A DNA stretch of 64,000 nt from Jeotgalibaca sp. MA1X17-3. Lineage in GTDB: Bacteria; Bacillota; Bacilli; Lactobacillales; Aerococcaceae. Position 1 is the stretch's first letter. Each line of letters opens with the position of its first letter. The position numbers and the translations under genes are program-made. The DNA lies in contig NZ_CP090983.1 of assembly GCF_021513155.1 (NCBI RefSeq), forward strand, positions 1,892,501 through 1,956,500. The letters run 5' to 3'. The notes under the pieces are model-generated. The model worked only from the letters and a program-made list of their open reading frames with translations, was not told the DNA's origin and ran no database searches. Positions 52,492-62,753 of the stretch are shown here, piece by piece.

Positions 52492-53570
52492 CTAATATAA
52501 ATCATCTTCATAAGTATCTTCTTCTACATCGTTATCATCATATTCCTCGTACCAGTCATCCATATAGGATTCATCATAATCCGATAAATTTAAATCTTCT
52601 AGTTCAATTTCATCAATTTCTAATTCTTGACGTAATTTGTTGGAAAGCTCCAAGCGATTTTCTGGTGGAACGTATAGGTAGTAAATATCATTCAACCATA
52701 ATTCTTCACCCAACAAATTATCTTGTTCAAAATTATCAAGGGACTTGCTATAAGATGACAGCATAGCTTTCATATCTTTATAGGATAAATTGGTTTTCAC
52801 ATTTTCTTCTAACGTAGACAAAATAGATTGATAGTTAACCACACTTTCTAAACTTAATACCTTATCCAAGATCGCTTTAATAACTAGTTTTTCTCTTTCT
52901 TGTCTTCCAAAATCACCTTGTGGATCGACTTTTCGCATTCGTGAAAAAGCTAAGGCCTCATTTCCACTTAATAGACGGGTTTCGCCTTTAGTAAAGTAGT
53001 GCTCCATATAGTCAAAGGTCAAGGGACTTTTAACTTTTATCCCGCCTAAAGCATCCACAATATCTACTAATCCTTGCATATTTATTTCTACGTAATAATC
53101 AATCGGAATATTAAGGAACTCTTGAATAGAGTTAATGGACATTTTAGCTCCACCAAATGCATAGGCATGTGTTAACTTGTCATAAAACGGGGAGTCATCC
53201 CACATTTCATAGCCATCCATTAATGTATAAGAGTCTCGAGGAAGACTGACTAAGGTTGTTGTTTTTGTTTTTGGATTAACCGTCCCAACAATAACTGCAT
53301 CCGATCTTCCTGCATCTTCGCGACCAAAGGCACCGTTGTCAATTCCTAGAAAAGCAAAAGATATCGGATGGGTTGCTTCAATGGTAACGGCTTCATCCCT
53401 TTTATTGTTTGTTTCTACATCATTAAATACTTTATCAGCTGAGTTATTCACGTCCAAATATATTTTCCAAAAAATGCATAGGCTACTAAAAAAACACCTA
53501 TACTTACATATAAAATCAACCTGTTTCGTCGTTTCCGTTTATTTAGTACACTTCTATTATTTTCATCCAT
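52492..53570 (-). pseudogene. Second LCP wall polymer ligase, membrane anchor split off by frameshift
   Basis: The LCP domain (from a TTG near 53457) is intact: FAFLGIDNGAFGR, GRSDAVIVGTV, VSLPRDSYT, KLTHAYAFGG, RMRKVDPQGDFGRQERE, and a very acidic C-terminal tail. Its anchor is in another frame upstream: an ATG at 53570 opens MDENNRSVLNKRKRR followed by LILYVSIGVFLVAYAFFGK. One extra base near 53454 (GG to GGG) joins KYIW to DVNNSADKVF and gives a normal protein of about 359 residues. As given, the ligase would lack its membrane segment and not reach the cell surface. Confidence 0.82.
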
Positions 53571-53709
53571 CGAATTATATGTGCCTCTTTCCGATTATTT
53601 AGAAAAGGTAAACATAAAACTCCTTTACCTCGTTATCCTTTAGTATATAGGAATGTTGGAAAATAAAAAAGTACTATTCCTTACTTTAAGAAAAAACTAA
53701 AGAAAAAAA

Positions 53710-53735
53710 GATTGAATCTTCTTTAAGATTCAATC
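53710..53735 (-). terminator. Terminator after the EpsC-like gene
   Basis: GATTGAATCTT and AAGATTCAATC, perfect 11-base arms around 4 bases, with seven T on the minus strand. It lies 12 bases after the restored stop (53747) of the EpsC-like gene, supporting that frame. Confidence 0.92.
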
Positions 53736-53746
53736 CTCCTCCATTC

Positions 53747-55566
53747 TTATTCATGTTCATTCGCAAAGGCAACCAGTTCTGTTCTAATTTCATCATCGGA
53801 CTTTAAAAGTAAAGACTCCACAAATGCTAATGTTTCTTTTATATTATACGTAGAGGAATTTCCAATAAAAATCTTTTCAAATACTTGTTTTTCAGCTAAT
53901 TGACCTTCTGCAAGTAACTCTTCATATAATTTTTCACCCGGACGAATTCAGATTCCATAATCGGAATTTCATCTTCTGTAAATCCAGAGAGTTCAATCAT
54001 CTTTCTAGCTAAATCTACAATTTTAACCGGTTCTCCCATATCTAAGATGAAGATTTCTCCCCCTCTTGCAAGAACACCCGCTTGAATAACCAATCGACTT
54101 GCCTCTGGAATCGTCATAAAGTAACGAATCATTCGATAGTCTGTAATCGTAACCGGTCCTCCATTGGCAATTTGTTCACGGAAAACAGGAATTACACTTC
54201 CACGACTTCCTAACACATTTCCAAATCGAACTGCTGCAAATTTGGTTCCGCCTGGTTCGTTTAATCCAGTCACAATCATTTCAGCTACTCGTTTTGTTGA
54301 TCCCATAACATTCGTTGGACGAACTGCTTTATCAGTAGAAATCATTACAAAACTAGCAGTCCCGACAGACTTAGCAGCTTCCGCCACATTTTTAGTTCCA
54401 AACACATTATTTTTGATAGATTCTGTTGGATTATACTCCATTAGTGGGACATGTTTATGTGCCGCTGCATGATAAACTTGGTCCGGTTTGAATTTTTCAA
54501 AAACACTAAATATTCGTTTTCGATCTTGTACGTCCGCTATCACGGGTACAATCTCAAACGCACGACCGTATAAATTTTTTAATTCTTTATCAATCAAGTA
54601 GATAGAGTTTTCACCATGACCTAGTAGGATTAAACGTTTCGGTTCAAATTTTGCTACTTGACGGCAAATTTCACTACCAATGGAACCCCCTGCTCCACTT
54701 ACTAAGACGGTTTTTCCATGAAGCGATTCCTCAATGAGTGTTCGATCCAATTGCACTTCTTCTCTACCTAATAAATCTACCACATCGATATCTCGGAAAC
54801 GATTGACGCTCAACTTCCCTTTTAAGACATCCTCAATACTTGGCATTTGATTGATTTTCACATCTAAGTCAGTACAGTATCCAAGAATTCTTTCTAAATC
54901 TTTAGAAGTAGCGGATGGAATGGCTATCGTGATTTGATCAATTTGATACTTCTCAACTAACTTAGGGATATCCACACCCGTTCCAAGAACTGGAATATCA
55001 TATAACAATGAATTTTGTTTACCCAGATCTCTATCGACAATTCCAACAATTTCGATTGGACCTGGATTCTTCAAGATACTGCTAATGAATAAGTGACCCC
55101 CATCACCTCCACCAACAATCAATGTTCGAATCTTATCTTCTTTATTTACTTCATTAAATAATTTCCCACTTTTATACTCACAATAAAAACGCCAAATAAT
55201 GCGTGATCCTGGAATAAGTACTAAGCTAAACACATACATTAAAAAAATATAACGAAAGCTTACCATACGTAATAAAAGAATCGTAATCAATCCAGATAGC
55301 ATATAAGATATCGTCATTAATTTTACAGCCTTGTATATTTCATAGATACTTGTATACCGAACAATTCTAGAAAAGAGATGATGTCTCCCACCTAGTAGTA
55401 AATACGATAAAATACAGACGCCAATCATGACATAATAAAATGAATCAGCTGGCTGAACATACGCTTGAATTAAAAAATGAGCTAAAAAAGCAGACAATAA
55501 GATAAACAATGAATCTACCGACATTAAGATTGCTGCTTTTTGTCTTCGTGATAATTGCACTCCCAA
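53747..55566 (-). pseudogene. Membrane nucleoside-diphosphate-sugar dehydratase (EpsC/CapD-like), frameshifted near C-terminus
   Basis: Four N-terminal membrane segments precede a CoA-binding-like domain and a dehydratase domain with VSGAGGSIGSEICRQ and ISTDKAVRPTNVMGSTKR (Met-xxx-Lys active site as in WbpM/EpsC). Such proteins convert UDP-GlcNAc to a 4-keto-6-deoxy sugar, often the first step toward bacillosamine or related sugars. The frame fails after IPIMES: one G missing near 53949 (GGAATTC read as GAATTC). Restoring it yields GIRPGEKLYEELLAEGQ and a stop at 53747, total about 606 residues, ending just before a terminator. Confidence 0.87.
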
Positions 55567-55574
55567 ACACTCCC

Positions 55575-56348
55575 TTACTTAAAGAAATTAAACAAACCCT
55601 TTTTCTTTTTTACTTCTTTTGGGTTTCCAATATCCACATCGTCGCCATTCACCAAATCTTTAGCATTTTGTTTAAACCATTCAGCCTTTTCAGTTCCAAA
55701 TTCTTTTTCTAACTTTTCAAAGCCTTCTTTCATATGGAAGGAACGTCCACGTGTATTGTGCGCGTCAGATGCTAAAAAATGAACCAAATCAGCTTCTATA
55801 AACTGCTTACTTAGTGTCGCAATTTCTTTGCCAAACACACCTACGTAACTACTTGCGGTTAATTGGCTCAAAACCCCTTTTTCAACAAAATCTAAAAGAA
55901 TAGTAGGATTTTCGATAATTTCTTGATTCCGTTCTGGATGAACAATGACCGGTGTAATCCCTTGTTGCAATAATTGAAAAAAAAGCGACTCAGCATAATG
56001 CGGAATCGACAGGGTTGGAAATTCAATTAGTAAATACCGATGACTCTCATCAGCAAAAAGAATCTCGTCCGCCTGAATTGCTTCTATGATTTCTCCATGA
56101 AGTCGAACTTCTTGTCCAGGAAATACCGTTAAATTTATATTGCGCTGATCTAATTCACTTTGAAGCAGGTCAACTTGTTTTAGGATACTTTTTTTATAGT
56201 TTTCAAACTTTCCATTCTTATGGTGTGGCGTTGCTAATAAATGAGTGATTCCTTCCGCAACAGCTAATTCAGCCATTGCTATGGAATCCTCTAATGTTCT
56301 TGCTCCATCATCAATACCAAAAAGGATGTGGCTGTGAATATCAATCAT
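55575..56348 (-). CDS. cpsB: CpsB/YwqE-type protein-tyrosine phosphatase
   Basis: About 257 residues of a PHP-fold manganese phosphatase that dephosphorylates the capsule tyrosine kinase. MIDIHSHILFGIDDGA and LATPHHKNG supply metal ligands, PVIVHPERN and FLASDAHNTRGRSF complete the site. Start: the frame opens at a GTG at 56357, but AGGAG is 8 bases before the ATG at 56348, inside the last codons of cpsD. Typical third member of cpsC-cpsD-cpsB modules. Confidence 0.91.
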   Translation of the reverse strand: MIDIHSHILFGIDDGARTLEDSIAMAELAVAEGITHLLATPHHKNGKFENYKKSILKQVDLLQSELDQRNINLTVFPGQEVRLHGEIIEAIQADEILFADESHRYLLIEFPTLSIPHYAESLFFQLLQQGITPVIVHPERNQEIIENPTILLDFVEKGVLSQLTASSYVGVFGKEIATLSKQFIEADLVHFLASDAHNTRGRSFHMKEGFEKLEKEFGTEKAEWFKQNAKDLVNGDDVDIGNPKEVKKKKGLFNFFK

Positions 56349-56353
56349 TTTCC

Positions 56354-57088
56354 TCACTCCTCATCATATCCATACCCATAGTAGGAATAAGAACGATCTG
56401 ATTTCTTTTCTGCTCCATTAAAGACTACACCAAGAACATTTGCATGAACCATGTCCAATAATTCTTTCGCATGCTTCACATCTTCCTTCTGTGCAATATT
56501 TCTTCTTACTACAAAGACAACTCCATCTGTTTTAGTTGCCATAATTTGTGCGTCCGTTACAGAAACAACCGGTGGCATATCGAACAACACTAAATCATAT
56601 ATTTCTTCCAGTTCTTTTATCAAATCATTCATTCGATTTGAATTTAATAACTCTGAAGGATTAGGTGGAACAGGGCCACTCGTAATGATATCAAGTCCTG
56701 CTTCCTCCATATGTTGAACAACATCTTGAACTTGGGTGCTGCGCGAAGAAATTAAGGTGCTCAATCCCATGGTATTCTGAAGGTTAAATGTTTTAAAAAC
56801 AGTGGGTTTCCGCATATCTGCATCGATTAAAACTACTTTTTTACCTTGATCGGCAAAAACAGAAGCAATATTAGCCGCAACAGTCGATTTACCTTCATAA
56901 GGGCCTGAAGATGTAAATATAATTGTTTTTAATTCTTTATCAATCATTGAAAACTGGATATTTGTACGAATCGTACGGAATTGTTCCGCAATAACTGAGT
57001 TAGGTTTAGTAATCGTTATTAATGATGTTCCTTGCTTTTGTTGTTGATTCATTTTTTGTATTTTCTTTTTCTGGTTTTTTCCAAACAT
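56354..57088 (-). CDS. cpsD: CpsD/YwqD-type tyrosine kinase
   Basis: About 244 residues of a BY-kinase. Walker A SSGPYEGKSTVAANIA, Walker A-prime VVLIDADMRKPT, Walker B LVLFDMPPV, and a C-terminal tyrosine cluster SYSYYGYGYDEE that is the phosphorylation site. It acts with CpsC at the membrane to control chain length and export. AGGAGG stands 8 bases before the ATG at 57088; an upstream GTG at 57097 lies within that site. Confidence 0.92.
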   Translation of the reverse strand: MFGKNQKKKIQKMNQQQKQGTSLITITKPNSVIAEQFRTIRTNIQFSMIDKELKTIIFTSSGPYEGKSTVAANIASVFADQGKKVVLIDADMRKPTVFKTFNLQNTMGLSTLISSRSTQVQDVVQHMEEAGLDIITSGPVPPNPSELLNSNRMNDLIKELEEIYDLVLFDMPPVVSVTDAQIMATKTDGVVFVVRRNIAQKEDVKHAKELLDMVHANVLGVVFNGAEKKSDRSYSYYGYGYDEE

Positions 57089-57100
57089 TATTCTCACCTC

Positions 57101-57847
57101 CTATACCCTTCTTCGTAATGACGATGTTCCTGTATTATTAATTTTTACTTTTTTATCCATTCGTGTATCTTTTAATTCTTCAGCAGACATTTCTAAAATA
57201 GATCCCAAGTTTGTCCACCCAATTTCATCGATAATTTTACTGTCTTTAACTCGTTTATCCATAAATTCAGTTAGAAATGCAATACCCACTCCTAACATTA
57301 ATCCCAAAATCAGTCCTATTGCTAAATTCAAAATGATATTAGGAGATACTGGTTGAAGATTTGGTATAGCCTGAGATAAAATTGTGACCGATTCTACTTC
57401 CAGTATCTCACCAATTTTTTCTTGGAAAGTTGATGCTATTGCATTAGCCAAGTCAGAAGCGATATAGGGACTTTCATCTTTAATCGTAACACCAAAAACT
57501 AGTGAACTATTTTCAGTTTGAACGCTCAACTTGTTACTCAATTGTTGAGTAGTAAAATCCGTTTTAGTTTTACTGATAACATCTTCTAATATAATTGGTT
57601 CCTTAATGATACTCTGGTAAGTATTAATAAGATTTAAGTTAGTTTGAATATCTGTATTGGTTATTGCTTGGCCTGTTTGTTGCGTTTGGTTAACTACAAT
57701 TTTAGAAGTAGATTGATATTGTGGGACTGTAAGAAATAATGTATATCCTCCTACCAAGATAATACCAAGTAAACTCCAAATTATAATTTTACCCATATGT
57801 CTTTTAAAAATTGCAAATATATCACTTAATGAAATTTCTTCTTCCAT
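57101..57847 (-). CDS. cpsC: CpsC/YwqC-type Wzz chain-length regulator, kinase activator
   Basis: 248 residues with membrane segments near 20-40 (IIIWSLLGIILVGGYTLF) and 170-190 (ILNLAIGLILGLMLGVGIAF), an external domain between, and a basic cytoplasmic tail that activates CpsD. LQPVSPNIILNLAIG is the characteristic pre-membrane proline segment. AGGAGG precedes the ATG. First gene of the 36-58 kb locus; 12 bases before cpsD. Confidence 0.91.
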   Translation of the reverse strand: MEEEISLSDIFAIFKRHMGKIIIWSLLGIILVGGYTLFLTVPQYQSTSKIVVNQTQQTGQAITNTDIQTNLNLINTYQSIIKEPIILEDVISKTKTDFTTQQLSNKLSVQTENSSLVFGVTIKDESPYIASDLANAIASTFQEKIGEILEVESVTILSQAIPNLQPVSPNIILNLAIGLILGLMLGVGIAFLTEFMDKRVKDSKIIDEIGWTNLGSILEMSAEELKDTRMDKKVKINNTGTSSLRRRV

Positions 57848-58362
57848 AATTTCCTCCTGAATATAATTTTTTGAATCAAAAAAATTTAAAACAGAAAACC
57901 TACTAATTATAAAATTAGGCTAGACAAATAAATCTACAATTTCTGGTATAGTCAAAATGTAATTTTGCCAAAGAATACGTAAGAGTGACGAACCTTATCG
58001 AAGGCAGACCATTGTTAGTACTCGCCACCAGTGTAGTTGTATCTTTGGTAGAACTTTTGTTGAAAATGAACATCGTTTTAAAGCATACACGATATCGAAA
58101 TTAATCTGAATCAATGGTTTGAATTGATTCTTAGACATATATTTAAATCGATAAGTACCGAATATGACATTACCATTTATTTTACTGATCTTAGCGCCCA
58201 CATTAAATAAAAATTTTATTAGTTTGCTGCCAAAAGAAATGAACTTTAATCAAGAGAACCAAAACTTTATCTCTTTTATTATGAGTAAACGAAATAATAT
58301 TCCAAGGAAACCTTGGCATAACATTACCACTAAAAAAATTGTCTTTTATTCACTATATAAAT
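57848..58362. other. 515-base gap between the two polysaccharide clusters, possible gene remnants
   Basis: Near cpsC it holds a CTAATT-ATAA-AATTAG inverted repeat (57903-57918). Short open frames on both strands (57995-58201 minus, 58164-58457 plus) have no convincing ribosome site. A minus-strand stretch around 58020-58070 reads like the end of a real protein (KFYQRYNYTGGEY then stop) but I cannot identify it. No IS ends were seen. It probably contains degraded coding DNA and the cpsC promoter. Confidence 0.4.
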
Positions 58363-59762
58363 TCATAGTTCCCATTTTTTTACTATTGCTTTTACAGAGC
58401 CAAACATACCTTTATTTTGAATTAATATTAACTTGTAAAGTAATACATATTTTTTAGATAGTTTTTCCATTTCATCTTTAAAATAATCTAAGTCATCTAA
58501 CTCAACTGCTTTCTTATATGAAATATGACTCTCAGTTGAGATTTCTTCTCTTAAATCTTGGACTTTTTTTCTTAAGAATGGAATATCATTTGAAGATTGA
58601 ACTATTGTTAAAGGTCTCCATTTATTAACTTTGTCTTTTTTATATAAACGATATGCTAACTCATCATGTGTATGTCTATAGTGAGATTCTTGTGAACGAA
58701 AGATGGTTTCGTTATCAACCTTGTCTAGATTTAGCATTCCAGTTCTAATTCCTTCTTTTATTAAGTCATCAATCCTAGGATTTCTTACCACAACAACATT
58801 ATTACCTTTACTATCTTGGGTATATTCAGGTAGCCATGCATCTCCTAGAGTAATATCAGCAGTCACATTCATCACATCATCAGTAAAATCTGATGCAATT
58901 GGCTTGAAAAAACCTTGTCCCCAATTCTGACCTAAAAGTTCTTTTGTTGGTTTAATTATTGTAACTTCTTTTTCATTAATCATACCCGTTAATTCAACAC
59001 CATAATTATTAGCAGGTTTATCTAATAGTTTTTTCCTAAAATCTATATGTTTTAGATTACCTGGTTTGATTCCAACTTGCCAGGCTAATGATTCAGAAAA
59101 CTTACTACTCTTTTGATGTCCACAAATCAACCCAACTGTGAATTTAATTCGCTCTTTAATAACTTTATCTTGTTCAGCTAATAGACGTAAAGCCATGATA
59201 AAGCTTGGAATACCTATAACAGCATATTTACCAGGTGTATCTTTTACTATTTTTAATACTTTTGATAATTCAACTGGATAGTATTTTGTTTTTGCTCCTG
59301 CTTTAATTTCATCTACTGATCTTGAAATATCATATTGGAACATAATTGGACTGCTTTTATCTGGATTTTTTTTACGTGTATAACACCATCAATTAGTTTT
59401 TTATCGAAAAGTTCTTTAAAAATCCAAGTCCCCATTCCCCCGGAACTTGCGTTTTCTCTATAATCCCCTTCATTTACATGCCCAGCATATAATGAGGTAT
59501 AATATCCTATCCGTTTATCGTAATTTATTTCGTCTATATTCTCATATAATTTCTGAGATATATGTAATTCGTTTACTTCCTCATTTAGATTTGGGGAGAC
59601 CAATTGAACTAATGGATTAAGCTCATAATCGTCCTTTTGTAATACTCTTTCTTCATACAACCCATATTCGTTAAGGTCCATTTTTATATTGTTATCCACT
59701 ACTGCACAGATCCCACTAGCTTCGCTAAATACTTTCTTTGCATTAAATTCAGCTACTTTCAT
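58363..59762 (-). pseudogene. Coenzyme F420 hydrogenase beta-subunit-like polysaccharide protein, frameshifted at poly-A
   Basis: Two frames make one gene: 59313..59762 (ENASSGGMGTWIFKELFD, DGVIHVKK) and 58363..59343 (SRSVDEIKAGAKTKYYPVEL, AVIGIPSFIMAL, FTVGLICGHQKSSKF, NVTADITLGDAW). The join is an A8 run (59366-59373) that must be A9 to read HVKKNPDKSSPIMFQYDIS; the restored length is about 466 residues. The family is FrhB/FdhB-like, often found next to polysaccharide pyruvyltransferases, as here. The N-terminal ferredoxin cysteine sets are missing. Role in polysaccharide modification is inferred from context. AGGGGG precedes the ATG. Confidence 0.83.
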
Positions 59763-59784
59763 TATATCCCCCTATCTTCCTGTA

Positions 59785-61314
59785 TTATCTATCTTTTTTT
59801 AATAATTTTTTTATTGGTTTCCCTAATAAATCCTTTTCATATTGATTCATTCCAAAATACCACATTGATATACTAAATATACTTACATAAATTATTCCTA
59901 ATATTAAAAATAACAAAATACCTTTTATTTCGAAGAAGATATTTATTATTATTCCTATAGTTACAGGAATAGCTAATGCTGGAACAAAACTTAATATTTG
60001 TTTCCAAAAATACTTCATGTCTAGTCCAACTTTTACATGATTATACCAATTCATAATAAAACCATTTCCAATAATAAGTGCTACTGCTGTACCAACTGCA
60101 GCTCCAATGCCACCATATATCTTGGCTAAGGGAATCGTTAAACCTAAGTTTCCTAAAGCAATGAAAAAATAAACCCACGACCTAAATTGATGCATATTTT
60201 TTGCTCGTTGAATTTCTATCCCGATATTCTGAATAAGTGGTATTGTAACTGGAATAATTAAAATTAATACAATTGGGTAAGCACCATCGTAATTAGCACC
60301 CGCCCAAAAATTTATAAATGGTCTTCCAAAGAATACTAAGCCACTCGCAATTAACGATAACGCTATAAATTGTAACCTACCAATTCTTGTGAATAATTTT
60401 AATAATTCACTATTATCTGAGTTAGCCACTAATCGATGAACTCGAGGAATAAATACACTAGACATTGTAGAAGCAATTGATAAGTAATAAGTATTTAATT
60501 GTGCTGCAAGGCCATATAAAGCAACTGATGTTGTCCCATGGAATCTACCTAAAATAAATTTATCTACATTCCAATTAATTTGATCAATAAGTAAATTTAT
60601 AAAAATAAAGGAAGTGAAGATGGTCATCTCTTTCATTAATTTAAAATCAAAGTTTTTAAAGGAAAATTTCATATGTAATGTATTAATACAGTAAATTGCG
60701 TTAATAAATTCAATCACTACATTTAAAAGAGTTGTTGCAATAACCATCCCTACTGATCCATATCCTAATATTAAAAGAGGCAATACTACAAAAGGGTTAG
60801 CTATTGTTTTTATCATTTGAACTAGTTTTTGAAATACAAACTTTTCATTAGCAGTTATATGAGAGGTAAATACGATATTAGGAAATGAAACACCCAAATT
60901 AATAACTAAAATAAACATTAACATTTTTGCTCTTGATATTTCCGTATTAGTTAATTCAGCTCCAAATATTACTTCAGTATTCAAAGTTAATATAGTTCCC
61001 GCAAATACTGCTATTAGACCCAAAAGAGAAAAGATAATCAAAAACATTCCATTCAAATTTTCAATTTTCTCGTTATCTTCTTTGGTTTTATACCTAGAAT
61101 AGTAGCGCATATAAGCACTCCCGAACCCAAAATTCAGAACCCCTAGATAAGCAACTACTGATGCTACTAAATTATATAACCCGAATTCACTTTGTCCTAA
61201 TAAACGTAACATTATTGGAGTATATATAATAGATACTAAATAACCCAGACCCATTGAAACATAGGACAAAACTGCTCCAACCTTTAACTCATTAACATAC
61301 ATTTTTTTTTTCAA
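59785..61314 (-). CDS. Wzx-like polysaccharide flippase (second)
   Basis: 509 residues, about 14 membrane segments, MATE/Wzx fold: KVGAVLSYVSMGLGYLVSIIYTPIML, LGQSEFGLYNLVASVVAYL. It carries repeat units or an O-unit-like lipid across the membrane and belongs to the right-hand cluster. TTG start after AGGTGG; an ATG four codons later is possible. Strongly AT-rich, unlike the rml genes. Confidence 0.88.
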   Translation of the reverse strand: MKKKMYVNELKVGAVLSYVSMGLGYLVSIIYTPIMLRLLGQSEFGLYNLVASVVAYLGVLNFGFGSAYMRYYSRYKTKEDNEKIENLNGMFLIIFSLLGLIAVFAGTILTLNTEVIFGAELTNTEISRAKMLMFILVINLGVSFPNIVFTSHITANEKFVFQKLVQMIKTIANPFVVLPLLILGYGSVGMVIATTLLNVVIEFINAIYCINTLHMKFSFKNFDFKLMKEMTIFTSFIFINLLIDQINWNVDKFILGRFHGTTSVALYGLAAQLNTYYLSIASTMSSVFIPRVHRLVANSDNSELLKLFTRIGRLQFIALSLIASGLVFFGRPFINFWAGANYDGAYPIVLILIIPVTIPLIQNIGIEIQRAKNMHQFRSWVYFFIALGNLGLTIPLAKIYGGIGAAVGTAVALIIGNGFIMNWYNHVKVGLDMKYFWKQILSFVPALAIPVTIGIIINIFFEIKGILLFLILGIIYVSIFSISMWYFGMNQYEKDLLGKPIKKLLKKDR

Positions 61315-61405
61315 TGTCTTCCACCTTAACTAACTCATATAAGTTTAAATCTATTTAAAAACTTTCCTTTTTTATTCTTCATTCGAATTTTACAAGACCT
61401 TAATT

Positions 61406-62680
61406 TTATTGTCCAACCAAATATAACCTATCTAGTGCTTTTTGTTTTTTGAAATAAAATAAAGTGATAGATGAAAAAAGTAAATATATCAAAAGATAGG
61501 TGTGCTCAGTTATAGGATTACCAAAAAAGCCATAAATTAACCAAAATGTCTGCATATACAATGAAGAACTTAATATATATATCATCTTTTTGTCTTTATT
61601 TTTAAGCGCATACTTAGTAGTCTTATACGCTAAATAGTAATTAAACATAAATAAAAATAACAGTATTACAGCAAAAAACAATCCTAATTCAGCTAGCATT
61701 TGAATATAAATATTATGCATTTGCTGTAATTCATATACACCAAAATTGTTAGAATAAAATGTTGGAACACTATCTATTCCATGCCCAAAAAACGGCTTAA
61801 TCAAGAACATTTTTATACCCAAAGTATATATTTGGTCTCTTCCTGAGGTATCAATCCCTGTTTCTGCTAGTCCAAATCTGTTTATAGTATCTTGAATTGT
61901 TGGTACAAATGGACTTATTATTAAAATAATGGAAATTACAGCTGTAATACTAGTTATAACTTTAAATATATTACTTATCTTATTATTTTCTGTTCTATAT
62001 TTAACATAAGTTAAGACTATAAAACTCGCAAGATTCGCAAGAATAAATGACCGTTTCAATGTCATTGATAAAGCTAACAAGTATATTATTAGAGCAACTT
62101 TTGTCAATACTTTTAAATCTATTTTAGAATAGATACGGCTATACAAGAGCGCAATTCCTATTGAAATTAGAAATGCATTTGGAGCAGTTTGATTAGTTAA
62201 ACCCGTATGTGCTCCCATTCTAATGAGCCCTTCCATTACAATTTGATTTTCCAAATTAAAAAGTGGGAAAATCAAATTTTTATATATATTAGGAAATAAA
62301 AAAGAAAAATAGGTTCCAGAAACAATCACTATTGACCCAAAAAATAAAGTCCTTAAAAAAGTTTCATGCCATGAGTTGACTTTAGATAAAATAACATATA
62401 TAAACAAAAAGACTAATAAAAATAAACTATACCTATATGCCCTTGTAAAATCATAACTAAATAACATTGAGATTAATGCATAGATAGAAAATAAAATAGG
62501 TATAAATATTTCATTCCCGAATTTTTTATCTTTTATTATAACAAAGAGCAGTAACGAACTTAATAAAATCACAAAAAATATTAAATAAGAAAACTGTATT
62601 TTATCTGTAGCAAAAACATAGATATTAATAGCTAGTATCACACCAATTATTGACAAGAAATATTCTGATTTTCTTTTCAA
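61406..62680 (-). CDS. Wzy/O-antigen ligase family polymerase (second)
   Basis: About 424 residues with ten or more membrane segments and the family loop FFGHGIDSVPTFYSNNFG followed by MHNIYIQMLAELGLFFAVILL. It should polymerise the repeat unit of the right-hand cluster. The frame opens at 62731, but GGAGGTGAT is 7 bases before the TTG at 62680, which is the better start. Very AT-rich. Confidence 0.86.
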   Translation of the reverse strand: MKRKSEYFLSIIGVILAINIYVFATDKIQFSYLIFFVILLSSLLLFVIIKDKKFGNEIFIPILFSIYALISMLFSYDFTRAYRYSLFLLVFLFIYVILSKVNSWHETFLRTLFFGSIVIVSGTYFSFLFPNIYKNLIFPLFNLENQIVMEGLIRMGAHTGLTNQTAPNAFLISIGIALLYSRIYSKIDLKVLTKVALIIYLLALSMTLKRSFILANLASFIVLTYVKYRTENNKISNIFKVITSITAVISIILIISPFVPTIQDTINRFGLAETGIDTSGRDQIYTLGIKMFLIKPFFGHGIDSVPTFYSNNFGVYELQQMHNIYIQMLAELGLFFAVILLFLFMFNYYLAYKTTKYALKNKDKKMIYILSSSLYMQTFWLIYGFFGNPITEHTYLLIYLLFSSITLFYFKKQKALDRLYLVGQ

Positions 62681-62753
62681 ATAATCACCTCCATTATTAT
62701 GTATACTTTTTTTGTGCATAATTATTTTCAAATATATTTTTGTTTCTATTATA

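Noticed and set aside
57995..58457. Two short open frames in the junction region
   Set aside because: No ribosome site, no recognisable motif, and they overlap each other or the neighbouring gene on opposite strands.
61193..61201. Further ATTAGGACA copy
   Set aside because: It lies inside the Wzx coding sequence (Leu-Gly-Gln codons) and is isolated, so probably chance.
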